Of a DNA stretch of 6,754 nt, positions 1 to 6,569 are shown piece after piece. Numbering within the stretch: position 1 is the stretch's first letter; the number at the start of each line of letters is the position of its first letter. The DNA is taken from positions 1 through 6,754 of the forward strand of contig CAZTND010000060.1 of NCBI GenBank assembly GCA_964615285.1, written 5' to 3'. The position numbers and the translations under genes were made by a program. The notes beneath the pieces are model-generated. The model saw only the letters and a program-made list of their open reading frames with translations. It had not been told where the DNA came from and did no database searches. The stretch comes from RGIG4074 sp964615285 (lineage in GTDB: Bacteria; Bacillota; Clostridia; Christensenellales; Borkfalkiaceae).

Positions 1-2
1 AT

Positions 3-71
3 CGGCGCGGGATGTACGCAACCGACAACCGCACGCAGGCGTGTATGACCGATCGGTCTTTCCGGACGTAA
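3..71 (+). CDS. possible 3' end of a convergent gene (partial)
   Basis: One plus-strand frame is open from the left edge for 22 codons and stops with TAA at 69-71, exactly at the foot of the bidirectional terminator at 70-100. Most of its codons end in G or C, as in the other genes here. The encoded tail (ending DRSFRT) matches no family I recognise. The case rests only on the stop position and base composition. Another plus-strand frame is also open here but runs through the terminator, and the minus strand shows no ATG start. The stretch could instead be non-coding. Confidence 0.3.
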   Translation, partial: RRGMYATDNRTQACMTDRSFRT

Positions 72-100
72 AAAAGAGCGGCAAAACGCCGCTCTTTTTT
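70..100. terminator. bidirectional rho-independent terminator
   Basis: A perfect 7-bp GC-rich stem, GAGCGGC (76-82) with GCCGCTC (88-94), encloses the loop AAAAC. Six A's lie to its left and at least six T's to its right. Read on either strand it gives a hairpin followed by a U-run. It lies 21 bases beyond the rubrerythrin stop codon, so it ends that transcript. Its symmetry would also serve a plus-strand gene arriving from the left. Confidence 0.9.
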
Positions 101-121
101 TGTCTTTGAATTTTTTTCCGA

Positions 122-661
122 TCAATAATTTTCCTTTCTGATCTCGAAATATGCCTTGGGATGCGCGCAAACGGGGCAGACCTCGGGCGCTTTTTTGCCG
201 ATGACGACGTGGCCGCAGTTGGAGCACTGCCACACCCTGTCGTCGTCGCGGGAGAACACGATGCCCTCCTTGACGTTCTGCAACAGTTTCAGATAACGCG
301 CCTCGTGTTCCTTTTCGATGGCGCCCACCTTTTCAAAGAGGAAAGCGATGTGGTCGAATCCCTCCTCGCGCGCCACCTTGGCGAAACCGGCGTACATATC
401 CGTCCACTCGTAGTTCTCGCCCGCCGCCGCATCGGCAAGATTTTCCTCCGTGGAAGGAATCTCCCCGCCGTGCAGAAGTTTGAACCAGATCTTGGCGTGT
501 TCCTTTTCGTTCGCCGCCGTCTCTTCAAAGATGGCGGCGATCTGCTGATAACCGTCCTTCCTCGCTTTGGAGGCGTAATAGGTATACTTGTTCCGCGCTT
601 CAGATTCCCCCGCAAACGCTGCCTGTAAGTTCTTTTCCGTCTGACTGCCTTTCAGTTCCAT
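122..661 (-). CDS. rbr: rubrerythrin
   Basis: This is a 179-residue rubrerythrin, a cytoplasmic non-heme iron protein that reduces hydrogen peroxide to water in anaerobes, taking electrons through rubredoxin-type partners. The N-terminal four-helix ferritin-like domain (about residues 1-135) keeps the expected diiron ligands: E19 in the GES motif, E52 and H55 in NEKEH, E82 and E85, and E116 and H119 in IEKEH. The C-terminal rubredoxin-like domain has two CxxC knuckles, C146/C149 and C162/C165, for one FeS4 iron. The length is close to the classic form (about 190), with the ferritin-like domain first. The ATG at 661 has an AAGGAG ribosome site 12 bases upstream. The gene has its own consensus promoter overlapped by a Fur/PerR-like dyad and a strong terminator, so it can be a single-gene unit. 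Confidence 0.97.
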   Translation of the reverse strand: MELKGSQTEKNLQAAFAGESEARNKYTYYASKARKDGYQQIAAIFEETAANEKEHAKIWFKLLHGGEIPSTEENLADAAAGENYEWTDMYAGFAKVAREEGFDHIAFLFEKVGAIEKEHEARYLKLLQNVKEGIVFSRDDDRVWQCSNCGHVVIGKKAPEVCPVCAHPKAYFEIRKENY

Positions 662-696
662 TTGTATCTGACTCTCCTTGTCTTTTTTATATCTGT

Positions 697-725
697 ATTA
701 TATCATAAATGATAATGAATGTCAA
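697..725 (-). promoter_or_regulatory. consensus sigma-A promoter of rubrerythrin
   Basis: On the minus strand, TTGACA (725-720) and TATAAT (702-697) are separated by exactly 17 bases, so all 12 hexamer positions match the housekeeping consensus. The predicted start of transcription, near 690, leaves a leader of about 30 bases containing the AAGGAG ribosome site. A promoter this good is expected to be strongly expressed unless repressed, and a repressor-like dyad overlaps it. Confidence 0.88.
701..724 (-). promoter_or_regulatory. putative Fur/PerR-family operator over the rubrerythrin promoter
   Basis: Read on the minus strand, 724-710 is TGACATTCATTATCA, which matches the 7-1-7 Fur box TGATAATNATTATCA at 12 of 14 positions. 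It fits the PerR box less well (10 of 14). A second, overlapping dyad, TATCAT-TT-ATGATA (714-701), fills the spacer and reaches into the -10. Both would block polymerase if bound. Rubrerythrin genes are known PerR targets in clostridia, so metal or peroxide control is plausible. Which regulator binds cannot be told from the sequence. Confidence 0.55.
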
Positions 726-799
726 TAAGAAAAACGAATTATTTTTACAAATTTCCGAAAAATTTTCCATGAATACCGGACAGCGCCCTCCGTTCGAAC

Positions 800-1738
800 T
801 CACAGGAAAGGCAGCAGTAAAGTGAGGAGCGGGATGGTGAGGATGCAGGACGCCGAACTCAGAAGCACCATATCCGCGGCCGCTTCCTGTCCTTCGCCGA
901 TCATCTCGGCATAGCTCTGCACGACCGCCGCCACGGGGCAGCAGGACATGACGAAGAGGCAGATCTTCAGATCGCCGTCGATGGGCAAGAGGAACAGAAC
1001 GGCAAAGACGGCGAGCGGAAAAACGACCTGTTTGACGAGGATGACCGCATAGTGCTGCCAACTCAAAAAAAGTTTTTTGAGGTCTGCCGTCGCCAGGCGG
1101 AAGCCCATGACCAGCATGCAGACGGGCGTACTCATGCCCGCCAGGACTTCAAACATGCCCGCGAACGGCTCGGGGATCTTCCAATCGAAGAACACGTCGA
1201 CAAGCCCCAGCAAGACGGCAGCGACGAGGGAGAGCGTGGCGGGATTGAGAAAGATCTTCTTCGCCGAAATGTATTTTCTGTCCCGCGTGATGATCGCGCT
1301 TGCCACCGTCCAGCCGAGGGCGGACATGGCGAGGAAGAACACGATGGAGTATGCCGCCGCCTCCGTGCATTCCGGCAAAACCGCTTCCAGAATGGGAATG
1401 CCGATAAACGAGGCGTTGCCGAACGCACAGGCGACCGTCGCCACGCGGTAGGTGACGTCGCAGTGTTTTTTGCCGGTCAAAAGGAATAATACGCCCAAAA
1501 AAAGCCCCATCGCGCCGAGCGCAACGGCAAAACAGATGAGCATGTTGACGGCAAGAGTCGGCGTGAAAGTGATCTTCTGAAAGGAATGAATGGTCAGGCA
1601 GGGCTGCAGCACATACATCAGCACGACGGAAAACGCGGAGATGGACTGCGCGCCGACCAGTTTGCTCTTGACGAGCAGGAAGCCCGGCACGGCGTACAGC
1701 AGCATGACCAAGATGGTCAAAAAGACGGTGTATGCCAT
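800..1738 (-). CDS. AEC (auxin efflux carrier) family transporter
   Basis: This is a 312-residue integral membrane protein of the AEC family, secondary carriers that in bacteria include malate and other organic-acid permeases. About ten hydrophobic segments can be seen in two five-helix halves (roughly residues 4-22, 33-50, 62-88, 98-118, 128-150, then 165-183, 195-215, 228-252, 257-275, 288-311). Family motifs include GNASFIGIPI (107-116), NPATLS (165-170) and STPVCMLVMG (203-212). The full length is normal for the family. The ATG lies 3 bases after the upstream stop codon and has only a distant GAGG (about 15 bases away), so translation is probably coupled to the gene before it. The substrate cannot be read from the sequence; a small organic acid linked to the operon's chemistry is a guess. 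Confidence 0.9.
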   Translation of the reverse strand: MAYTVFLTILVMLLYAVPGFLLVKSKLVGAQSISAFSVVLMYVLQPCLTIHSFQKITFTPTLAVNMLICFAVALGAMGLFLGVLFLLTGKKHCDVTYRVATVACAFGNASFIGIPILEAVLPECTEAAAYSIVFFLAMSALGWTVASAIITRDRKYISAKKIFLNPATLSLVAAVLLGLVDVFFDWKIPEPFAGMFEVLAGMSTPVCMLVMGFRLATADLKKLFLSWQHYAVILVKQVVFPLAVFAVLFLLPIDGDLKICLFVMSCCPVAAVVQSYAEMIGEGQEAAADMVLLSSASCILTIPLLTLLLPFL

Positions 1739-1741
1739 AAA

Positions 1742-3109
1742 TTACCGCTTGTCCTCTTTCCCCGTCTCTGCCTTTTCCGCCTGCATCTCTCTCTTTAAGT
1801 TTTCCCGCGCGGTGGCGAGCATGAGTTTGATGCGGTTTTCCTGATTGACCCGCGTGGCGCTGGGGTCGTAGTCGACGGGCACGATGTTCTCGTCCTTATA
1901 CATATTTTTCAGCGTGCGCACCACGCCCTTGCCCGCGATGTGATTGGGCAGGCAGCCGAAGGGCTGGGCGCAGACGATGTTGTCCGTGCCCGTCTCGGCG
2001 AGCGCTGCCATTTCGGCGGGGATAAGCCAGCCTTCGCCCATCTTCACGCCCTGGTTGATGACCTTGTCGGCGCAGCGGCGCAGATGCTCGAAGTCGTGCA
2101 GGGGCTCGAACGTGCCGTCCTCTTTGAATATCTTGATGATCTCCTTCTGCATGTGGTACAGAAATCGATAGACGATCTTGTACGCGAACGCCAACAGCAC
2201 GGAATTGCGCTTATAGAGTTTGCGGTCGTTGATGGTGTTGACGACGCAGTACAAAACGAAATCCATCAGCCCGGGAATGACCGTTTCGCACCCCTCGGCG
2301 TGCAGGAAGTCCTCGAGGTGGGAATTGCCCAGCGGGGAATATTTGACATAGATCTCTCCGACCACGCCGACTTTTACCTTTTTTTCGTCCGTCCGCGGGA
2401 CGGCTTTGAAGGTTTCGATCATGCGGCGGGTCATCCGTTTGTACTTTTTGTACCCCTTGCCGTCGAACGATTCGTACACCATTTGCAGGCATGCCTGCCG
2501 CACCTTCTCCGCCGCCCCCTGCTCCTTTTCGTAGGGCAGGGTCTGGTTGTACAGGGTCATGATGTTGTCCCCGTAAAAAATGGCGTACGCCGCTTTGAGG
2601 AGAATGGGCAGGGTCATGGGGATGCCGTTCCCCTTTTCCAGCCCCGAAAAGTTGATGGAGAGCACGGGCACCTGGGGAAACTCGGCCTTGAGCGCCTTGC
2701 GGATGAGGGGCAGATAGTTGGAGGCGCGGCAGCCGCCGCCCGTTTGGGAGATGAGCACGGCGGTGTGGTCCACGTCGTACTTGCCGCTCTTCAGAGCGTC
2801 GATGTATTGCCCGATGACGCAGAGTGCGGGGAAACAGGTGTCGTTGTGGACGTGTTTGAGCCCCTCGTCGATGACGGCGCGGGAATCGTTGTGCAGGATC
2901 TCGATCTTATACCCCTCCTGCACCAGGATATATTTGATGATCTCGAAATGATAAGGCAGCATGTCCGGAATGAGAATGGTATGCGTCTTTTTCATCTCGG
3001 GCTTGAAGGTGGGATAATCGTCGGTAAAATCGGCCACGCCGACGCCGCAGCCGACGCAGGCATATCCCTTTTGCTCTCTCTGTTCTTCGGGCAATTTGTT
3101 TTCAGGCAT
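1742..3109 (-). CDS. 2-hydroxyacyl-CoA dehydratase-like iron-sulfur protein (COG3581-type), separate subunit
   Basis: This 455-residue cytoplasmic protein belongs to the family related to the 2-hydroxyglutaryl-CoA dehydratase system. In many Firmicutes I recall it as the C-terminal part of a very long activase. Conserved cysteine motifs include HNDTC (C92), QTGGGCRASNY (C127) and C380/C386 in CAQPFGCLPNHIAGKG, likely metal-cluster ligands. The family-typical segment PEMKKTHTILIP begins near residue 38. Before it lies a short leader with C18 and C21. The start chosen is the ATG at 3109, because a strong AAGGGAGGTG ribosome site (3125-3116) sits just upstream; an in-frame ATG at 3181 has no comparable support and lies well inside the preceding gene. 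The coding region overlaps that gene by 8 bases (ATGCCTGA). It presumably works with the upstream ATPase; the reaction is unknown. Confidence 0.9.
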   Translation of the reverse strand: MPENKLPEEQREQKGYACVGCGVGVADFTDDYPTFKPEMKKTHTILIPDMLPYHFEIIKYILVQEGYKIEILHNDSRAVIDEGLKHVHNDTCFPALCVIGQYIDALKSGKYDVDHTAVLISQTGGGCRASNYLPLIRKALKAEFPQVPVLSINFSGLEKGNGIPMTLPILLKAAYAIFYGDNIMTLYNQTLPYEKEQGAAEKVRQACLQMVYESFDGKGYKKYKRMTRRMIETFKAVPRTDEKKVKVGVVGEIYVKYSPLGNSHLEDFLHAEGCETVIPGLMDFVLYCVVNTINDRKLYKRNSVLLAFAYKIVYRFLYHMQKEIIKIFKEDGTFEPLHDFEHLRRCADKVINQGVKMGEGWLIPAEMAALAETGTDNIVCAQPFGCLPNHIAGKGVVRTLKNMYKDENIVPVDYDPSATRVNQENRIKLMLATARENLKREMQAEKAETGKEDKR

Positions 3110-6065
3110 TTGCCGCACCTCCCTTCCCGGCGTTCTGCTCTTCGATGGCCGCCTGCATGGAGCGCAGGCGGATCTTGACAACGCCGAGGTTGTTGATCTC
3201 GTCTATCTTGATCTGCGTGTATAATTTGCCGTGGTTTTCCAGAATGGCGCGCACCTCGTCCGTCGTGATGGCGTCGATGCCGCAGCCGAAGGAAACGAGC
3301 TGCACGAGGTTGATGCCGGGCTTATCCAGAACGTACTCCGCCGCCCGGTAAAGGCGGGCATGGTACGTCCATTGATTGAGGACGTTGACTTTGACGAGGT
3401 CGGCCTTTTCAAAAACGCTGTCCTCGGAAAGGACGGCAAACCCGAGGGAGTTGAGCAATTTGTCTATGCCGTGGTTGATCTCCGGATCGACGTGATAGGG
3501 CCGCCCCGCCAAAACGACGGTCTCCTTGCCCCGGCGGCGCGCCTCGAAGAGGATCTCCTCTCCCTTCTTGACCACGTCCGCGTGATAGGCCTCCATGCGC
3601 GCAAAGCCCTCGTCCAGTCCGCGGTTTATCTCCTGCGCCGAAAGTTTGTATTTTTTCAGCGCCTTTTTGAGCGTTTCGACCGTGCTCTTGCGGATGTTGG
3701 GGTCGATGTACGGCATGATGAAATTTTCGTCGTTCAGCCGCTCGTTGTTGGCCTTCAGAAGTTCGGGATAATAGGCGACCACGGGGCAGTTGTAGTGGTT
3801 CATGGAGTCGTGTTCGTCCAGGTTGTAGCTCTCGCAGGGATAGAAAATGAAGTCCGCGCCCATGTCCAGAAGGCTTTCGATGTGCCCGTGCATGAGCTTG
3901 GCGGGATAGCATGCCGTATCGCTCGCCACCGTGTGCTGTCCCTTGAAGTAGAGGCGGCGGGAGCTCTTTTCACTGAGCACGACCTCGAAGCCGCAGCTCT
4001 CGAAAAATCCCGCCCACAGGGGGAGCTGTTCATACATGACGAGTTGCAGAGGAAGACCCACTTTTGCCCTGCCCATGCCCGCGTTTTTGCCCGTGACGCA
4101 CCGCTGGATGCGGTCGTATTTATAGGCATAAATGTCCAGCGGATCGGTGGGAACCTTCAAGCCGGCGCCCCGCTCGCACTTGTTGCCCGAGATGAACCGC
4201 CTGCCGTCGTTGAAGGTAATGATGTTGATGTTGCACTTGCTGGTGCAGGCGCGGCAGTTGGTCGAACGGGAGGAGTAAGTGAACGCCTCCAGCTCGTCCC
4301 GCGTTGCCAGCGTGGACGCGCCCCCCTTCTTTTCCATGTTTTCCTTGGCGTAGAGCGCCGCGCCGAAAGCCCCCATCAGCCCCGCGATGCCCGGGCGGAT
4401 GACGTTCCGGCCGATCTCCTTTTCAAAGGAGCGCAGCACGGCGTCGTTGAGGAACGTGCCCCCCTGCACGACGATGTTTTTGCCCAGCTCGTCGGGCGTC
4501 TTGGCGCGGATGACCTTGTAAATGGCGTTCTTGACGATGGACGAGGAGAGCCCCGCGGAGATGTCCTCCACGCTCGCCCCCTCCTTCTGTGCCTGCTTGA
4601 CGGCGCTGTTCATGAACACCGTGCAGCGGGAGCCGAGTTCCACGGGCCGCTTGGCGAAGAGCCCCAGCTTGGCAAATTCGTCTATCTCCATGCCCATGGC
4701 CTTGGCGAAAGTCTGGATGAAGGAGCCGCAGCCCGAGGAGCACGCCTCGTTGAGCATGATGGAATCGATGGCGTGATTTTTGACCTTGAAGCACTTGATG
4801 TCCTGCCCGCCGATGTCGATGATGAAATCCACGTCCGGATTGAAGTGCAGGGCAGCCTTGAAATGCGCCACCGTCTCCACGATGCCGAAATCCACTTTGA
4901 GGGCCGCCTTTATGAGATCCTCGCCGTAGCCCGTCACCGCGCCGCCGCGGATGACGATGCGGTCGCCGATGAGGCCGTATATTTCCTTCAGTTTTTCCAC
5001 GATGATGTCGAGGGGCTGGCCGTTGTTGTTCTGATAGTGCGAATATAAAATTTTACAGTCGGGCGTGATGAGGATGACCTTGGTCGTCGTGGAACCGCTG
5101 TCGATGCCGAGATAGGCGTCGCCCGTATAGGTTTTGATGTCCCCGAAGGCGAGGTCGCTGCGGTTGTGCCTTTCGACAAATTCGTCATATTCCTGCGCGT
5201 CTTTGAAGAGCGGGTCTCCCGTCGCCACGTCGTCGCTCTCCTTGACGTTCTCCACGCGGGAAACGATCTTTCCGATCGGTTCCGGATCGGCATTTTCCGC
5301 ATACAGCGCGCAGCCGATGGACATGAAGCAGGGCGCGTTTTCGGGGAACACGGCGTGCTCGTCATCCAGCTTTAAGGTGTCCTTGAACGCCTTGCGCAGC
5401 CCCTGCAAAAAGTACAGCGGCCCGCCGAGGAAGAGCACCTTCCCCTTGATGCGGCGGCCCTGGGCAAGCCCCGCGACCGTCTGATCGACGACCGCCTGGA
5501 AGATGGAGGCGGAAATATCCTCTTTCTTGCAGCCCTGGTTGATGAGGGGCTGAATGTCCGATTTTGCAAACACGCCGCAACGCGAAGCGATGGGATAGAC
5601 CTTTTCCGCATGCAGGGAAAGGGCGTCCATCTCCTCCACGGAGATGTCCAGAAGGGTCGCCATCTGATCGATGAAAGCGCCCGTGCCGCCCGCGCAGCTG
5701 CCGTTCATGCGCTGCTCGGTGCCGCCCGTGATGAAGATGATCTTGGCATCCTCGCCGCCGAGTTCGACGGCGGCATCGGCGTCCGGATAATATTTGCGGA
5801 TGGCGATGAAGGCAGCCTGCACTTCCTGCACAAAGGAAATGCCGCTGCGCTGGGCAAGCCCCAGCCCCGCGCTGCCCGTGATGCAGGCGCGGTATTCCCC
5901 TTCGCCGAACTGTTCGCGCACCTTTCTGAGTTCCGAAAGGACGCATTCCTTGACGCGCGCGAAGTGGCGTTCGTAGCTCTTATATAAAATTTCGTCCGTC
6001 GCGGGATCGATGACTGTCACTTTGACGGTCGTCGAGCCCACGTCGATGCCGAGCAATTTATACAT
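3102..6065 (-). CDS. tandem acyl-CoA dehydratase activase (BadF/HgdC-type ATPase x2) with DUF2229-like region
   Basis: This 987-residue cytoplasmic protein contains two ASKHA-fold ATPase modules of the BadF/BadG/HgdC family, which in known systems use ATP to push one electron at very low potential onto a dehydratase or reductase. Module 1 (about 1-255) has GIDVGSTT (6-13), GSCAGGTG with C124, and SRCGVF with C163. Module 2 (about 317-575) has GIDSGSTT (320-327), C442 and C446 in NEACSSGCGSF, and C481 in SRCTVF. In both, the key cysteines are 39 residues apart, as in HgdC. A cysteine cluster follows (C604, C607, C611, C630), then a DUF2229-like region from about 666 with C719, C744, AGRPYHVDPEINHGI (853-867) and SFGCGIDAITTDE (925-937). 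The ATG at 6065 opens the operon; GAGAGG lies about 13 bases upstream. The protein ends where related long proteins continue into the part encoded by the next gene. Confidence 0.93.
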   Translation of the reverse strand: MYKLLGIDVGSTTVKVTVIDPATDEILYKSYERHFARVKECVLSELRKVREQFGEGEYRACITGSAGLGLAQRSGISFVQEVQAAFIAIRKYYPDADAAVELGGEDAKIIFITGGTEQRMNGSCAGGTGAFIDQMATLLDISVEEMDALSLHAEKVYPIASRCGVFAKSDIQPLINQGCKKEDISASIFQAVVDQTVAGLAQGRRIKGKVLFLGGPLYFLQGLRKAFKDTLKLDDEHAVFPENAPCFMSIGCALYAENADPEPIGKIVSRVENVKESDDVATGDPLFKDAQEYDEFVERHNRSDLAFGDIKTYTGDAYLGIDSGSTTTKVILITPDCKILYSHYQNNNGQPLDIIVEKLKEIYGLIGDRIVIRGGAVTGYGEDLIKAALKVDFGIVETVAHFKAALHFNPDVDFIIDIGGQDIKCFKVKNHAIDSIMLNEACSSGCGSFIQTFAKAMGMEIDEFAKLGLFAKRPVELGSRCTVFMNSAVKQAQKEGASVEDISAGLSSSIVKNAIYKVIRAKTPDELGKNIVVQGGTFLNDAVLRSFEKEIGRNVIRPGIAGLMGAFGAALYAKENMEKKGGASTLATRDELEAFTYSSRSTNCRACTSKCNINIITFNDGRRFISGNKCERGAGLKVPTDPLDIYAYKYDRIQRCVTGKNAGMGRAKVGLPLQLVMYEQLPLWAGFFESCGFEVVLSEKSSRRLYFKGQHTVASDTACYPAKLMHGHIESLLDMGADFIFYPCESYNLDEHDSMNHYNCPVVAYYPELLKANNERLNDENFIMPYIDPNIRKSTVETLKKALKKYKLSAQEINRGLDEGFARMEAYHADVVKKGEEILFEARRRGKETVVLAGRPYHVDPEINHGIDKLLNSLGFAVLSEDSVFEKADLVKVNVLNQWTYHARLYRAAEYVLDKPGINLVQLVSFGCGIDAITTDEVRAILENHGKLYTQIKIDEINNLGVVKIRLRSMQAAIEEQNAGKGGAANA
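3116..3125 (-). promoter_or_regulatory. strong internal ribosome binding site
   Basis: Read on the minus strand this is AAGGGAGGTG, with its GGAGG core ending 8 bases before the ATG at 3109. It lies inside the last codons of the activase gene. It fixes the start of the dehydratase-like gene and argues that the two proteins are made separately, not by frameshifting. Confidence 0.85.
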
Positions 6066-6118
6066 ATCGTTCGCTTTTCCTCTCTTTTCTTTTTCGGTTG
6101 TTACAATATTCGGAATGT

Positions 6119-6147
6119 ATTATAGCACAAAACTCTCCAAAAGACAA
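6119..6147 (-). promoter_or_regulatory. sigma-A promoter of the activase operon, extended -10
   Basis: On the minus strand, TTGTCT (6147-6142, 4 of 6 matches to the -35) lies 17 bases from a perfect TATAAT (6124-6119). TGC directly before the -10 makes an extended -10 element. Predicted transcription starts near 6112, about 47 bases ahead of the ATG at 6065. The promoter lies downstream of the spoIIID terminator, so the operon has its own vegetative start and does not depend on spoIIID transcription. Confidence 0.78.
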
Positions 6148-6171
6148 GATTTCGGCGGGGGGAAAACAAAG

Positions 6172-6198
6172 AAAAAATACGGATGATTTATCCGTATT
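6172..6198 (-). terminator. rho-independent terminator of spoIIID
   Basis: A perfect 9-bp stem, AATACGGAT (6176-6184) with ATCCGTATT (6190-6198), has a 5-base loop. On the minus strand it is followed by a run of T's (6 in all, counting two in the stem). It begins 5 bases after the spoIIID stop codon. Confidence 0.88.
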
Positions 6199-6203
6199 CC
6201 CCA

Positions 6204-6458
6204 CTATTTTCTTGCGTTTTCATATTTTCGCCGGGTGGCGATGCCGCCGCGGATGTGCCTTTCGTTCAGATTCTTATCCAACACTTTGCGCACCCGGGCA
6301 TAGAGCGCGGCGTCCACCGCCTGCAGGCGTTCGGTCACGTCCTTGTGGACGGTCGATTTGCTGGTGGCATAATGCGCCGCGCACGCCCGCACCGTGCAAT
6401 TTGTTTCCAATATGTATTCCGCATGCGCGCGCACCCTTTCTTCAATATATTCCCACAC
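6204..6458 (-). CDS. spoIIID: sporulation transcriptional regulator SpoIIID
   Basis: This 84-residue DNA-binding protein aligns along nearly its whole length with Bacillus SpoIIID (93 residues), which in the mother cell activates and represses many sporulation genes during engulfment. The helix-turn-helix lies at about residues 22-41, with SKSTVHKD as turn and recognition helix followed by TERL. The conserved basic C-terminal segment RHIRGGIATRRKY (67-79), used for extra DNA contacts, is intact. Only the variable tail is shorter. The start is a GTG at 6458, directly preceded by an in-frame TAA, so no earlier start is possible, and GAGGGGG (6475-6469) lies 10 bases upstream. The first residues (WEYIEERV) match the family N-terminus. 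The gene is flanked by terminators and so is probably transcribed alone. It implies an endospore-forming organism. Confidence 0.96.
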   Translation of the reverse strand: MWEYIEERVRAHAEYILETNCTVRACAAHYATSKSTVHKDVTERLQAVDAALYARVRKVLDKNLNERHIRGGIATRRKYENARK

Positions 6459-6496
6459 TTAAAAAAAGCCCCCTCGACGTTTTTTCGGTATGCTCT

Positions 6497-6525
6497 AATC
6501 TATGTCGAAGTTTGCCTTTTTATGT
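6497..6525 (-). promoter_or_regulatory. candidate sigma-E-like promoter of spoIIID
   Basis: Because a terminator lies at 6586-6612, spoIIID needs a promoter in 6459-6585, yet no good sigma-A pair is visible there. On the minus strand, CATAGATT (6504-6497) resembles the mother-cell sigma-E -10 CATACAAT in 6 of 8 positions, and ACATAAA (6525-6519) is a weak -35 at a 14-base spacing. Transcription would start about 30 bases before the GTG. Sigma-E transcribes spoIIID in Bacillus. The match is imperfect, so this is only a candidate. Confidence 0.27.
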
Positions 6526-6554
6526 ATTGTATTTCCCCTGTCCGTCCGCCCGCC

Positions 6555-6568
6555 GTAAAATTTTTTAC
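6555..6568. repeat. 14-bp inverted repeat GTAAAA-TT-TTTTAC
   Basis: This is a perfect 6-base inverted repeat with a 2-base centre, one base away from a second palindrome at 6570-6585, in the spoIIID upstream region. It is too AT-rich and short to terminate transcription by itself. It may be half of a composite operator. Confidence 0.5.
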
Positions 6569-6569
6569 C

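Noticed and set aside
47..58. A perfect 12-bp palindrome GACCGATCGGTC near the left edge
   Set aside because: It is probably within the end of a coding region, short enough to occur by chance, and has no promoter beside it.
1940..3178. A 412-codon open frame on the plus strand
   Set aside because: It is antisense to the dehydratase-like gene, with repetitive, low-information composition and no family motif.
3110..3181. A longer start for the dehydratase-like gene at 3181
   Set aside because: The extra 24 residues are Arg/Ser/Pro-rich, unlike the family, and overlap the preceding gene by 80 bases. The ATG at 3109 has an excellent ribosome site.
3231..5048. A 605-codon open frame on the plus strand
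   Set aside because: It lies antisense within the activase gene, whose domains and motifs are unmistakable. Its predicted protein has no recognisable domain. Long antisense frames are expected opposite GC-rich genes.
6526..6560. A possible sigma-A promoter for spoIIID using TACAAT (6531-6526)
   Set aside because: The only -35-like hexamer (TTTACG) lies 22 bases away, which is too far, and nothing resembling TTGACA is at 16-18 bases.
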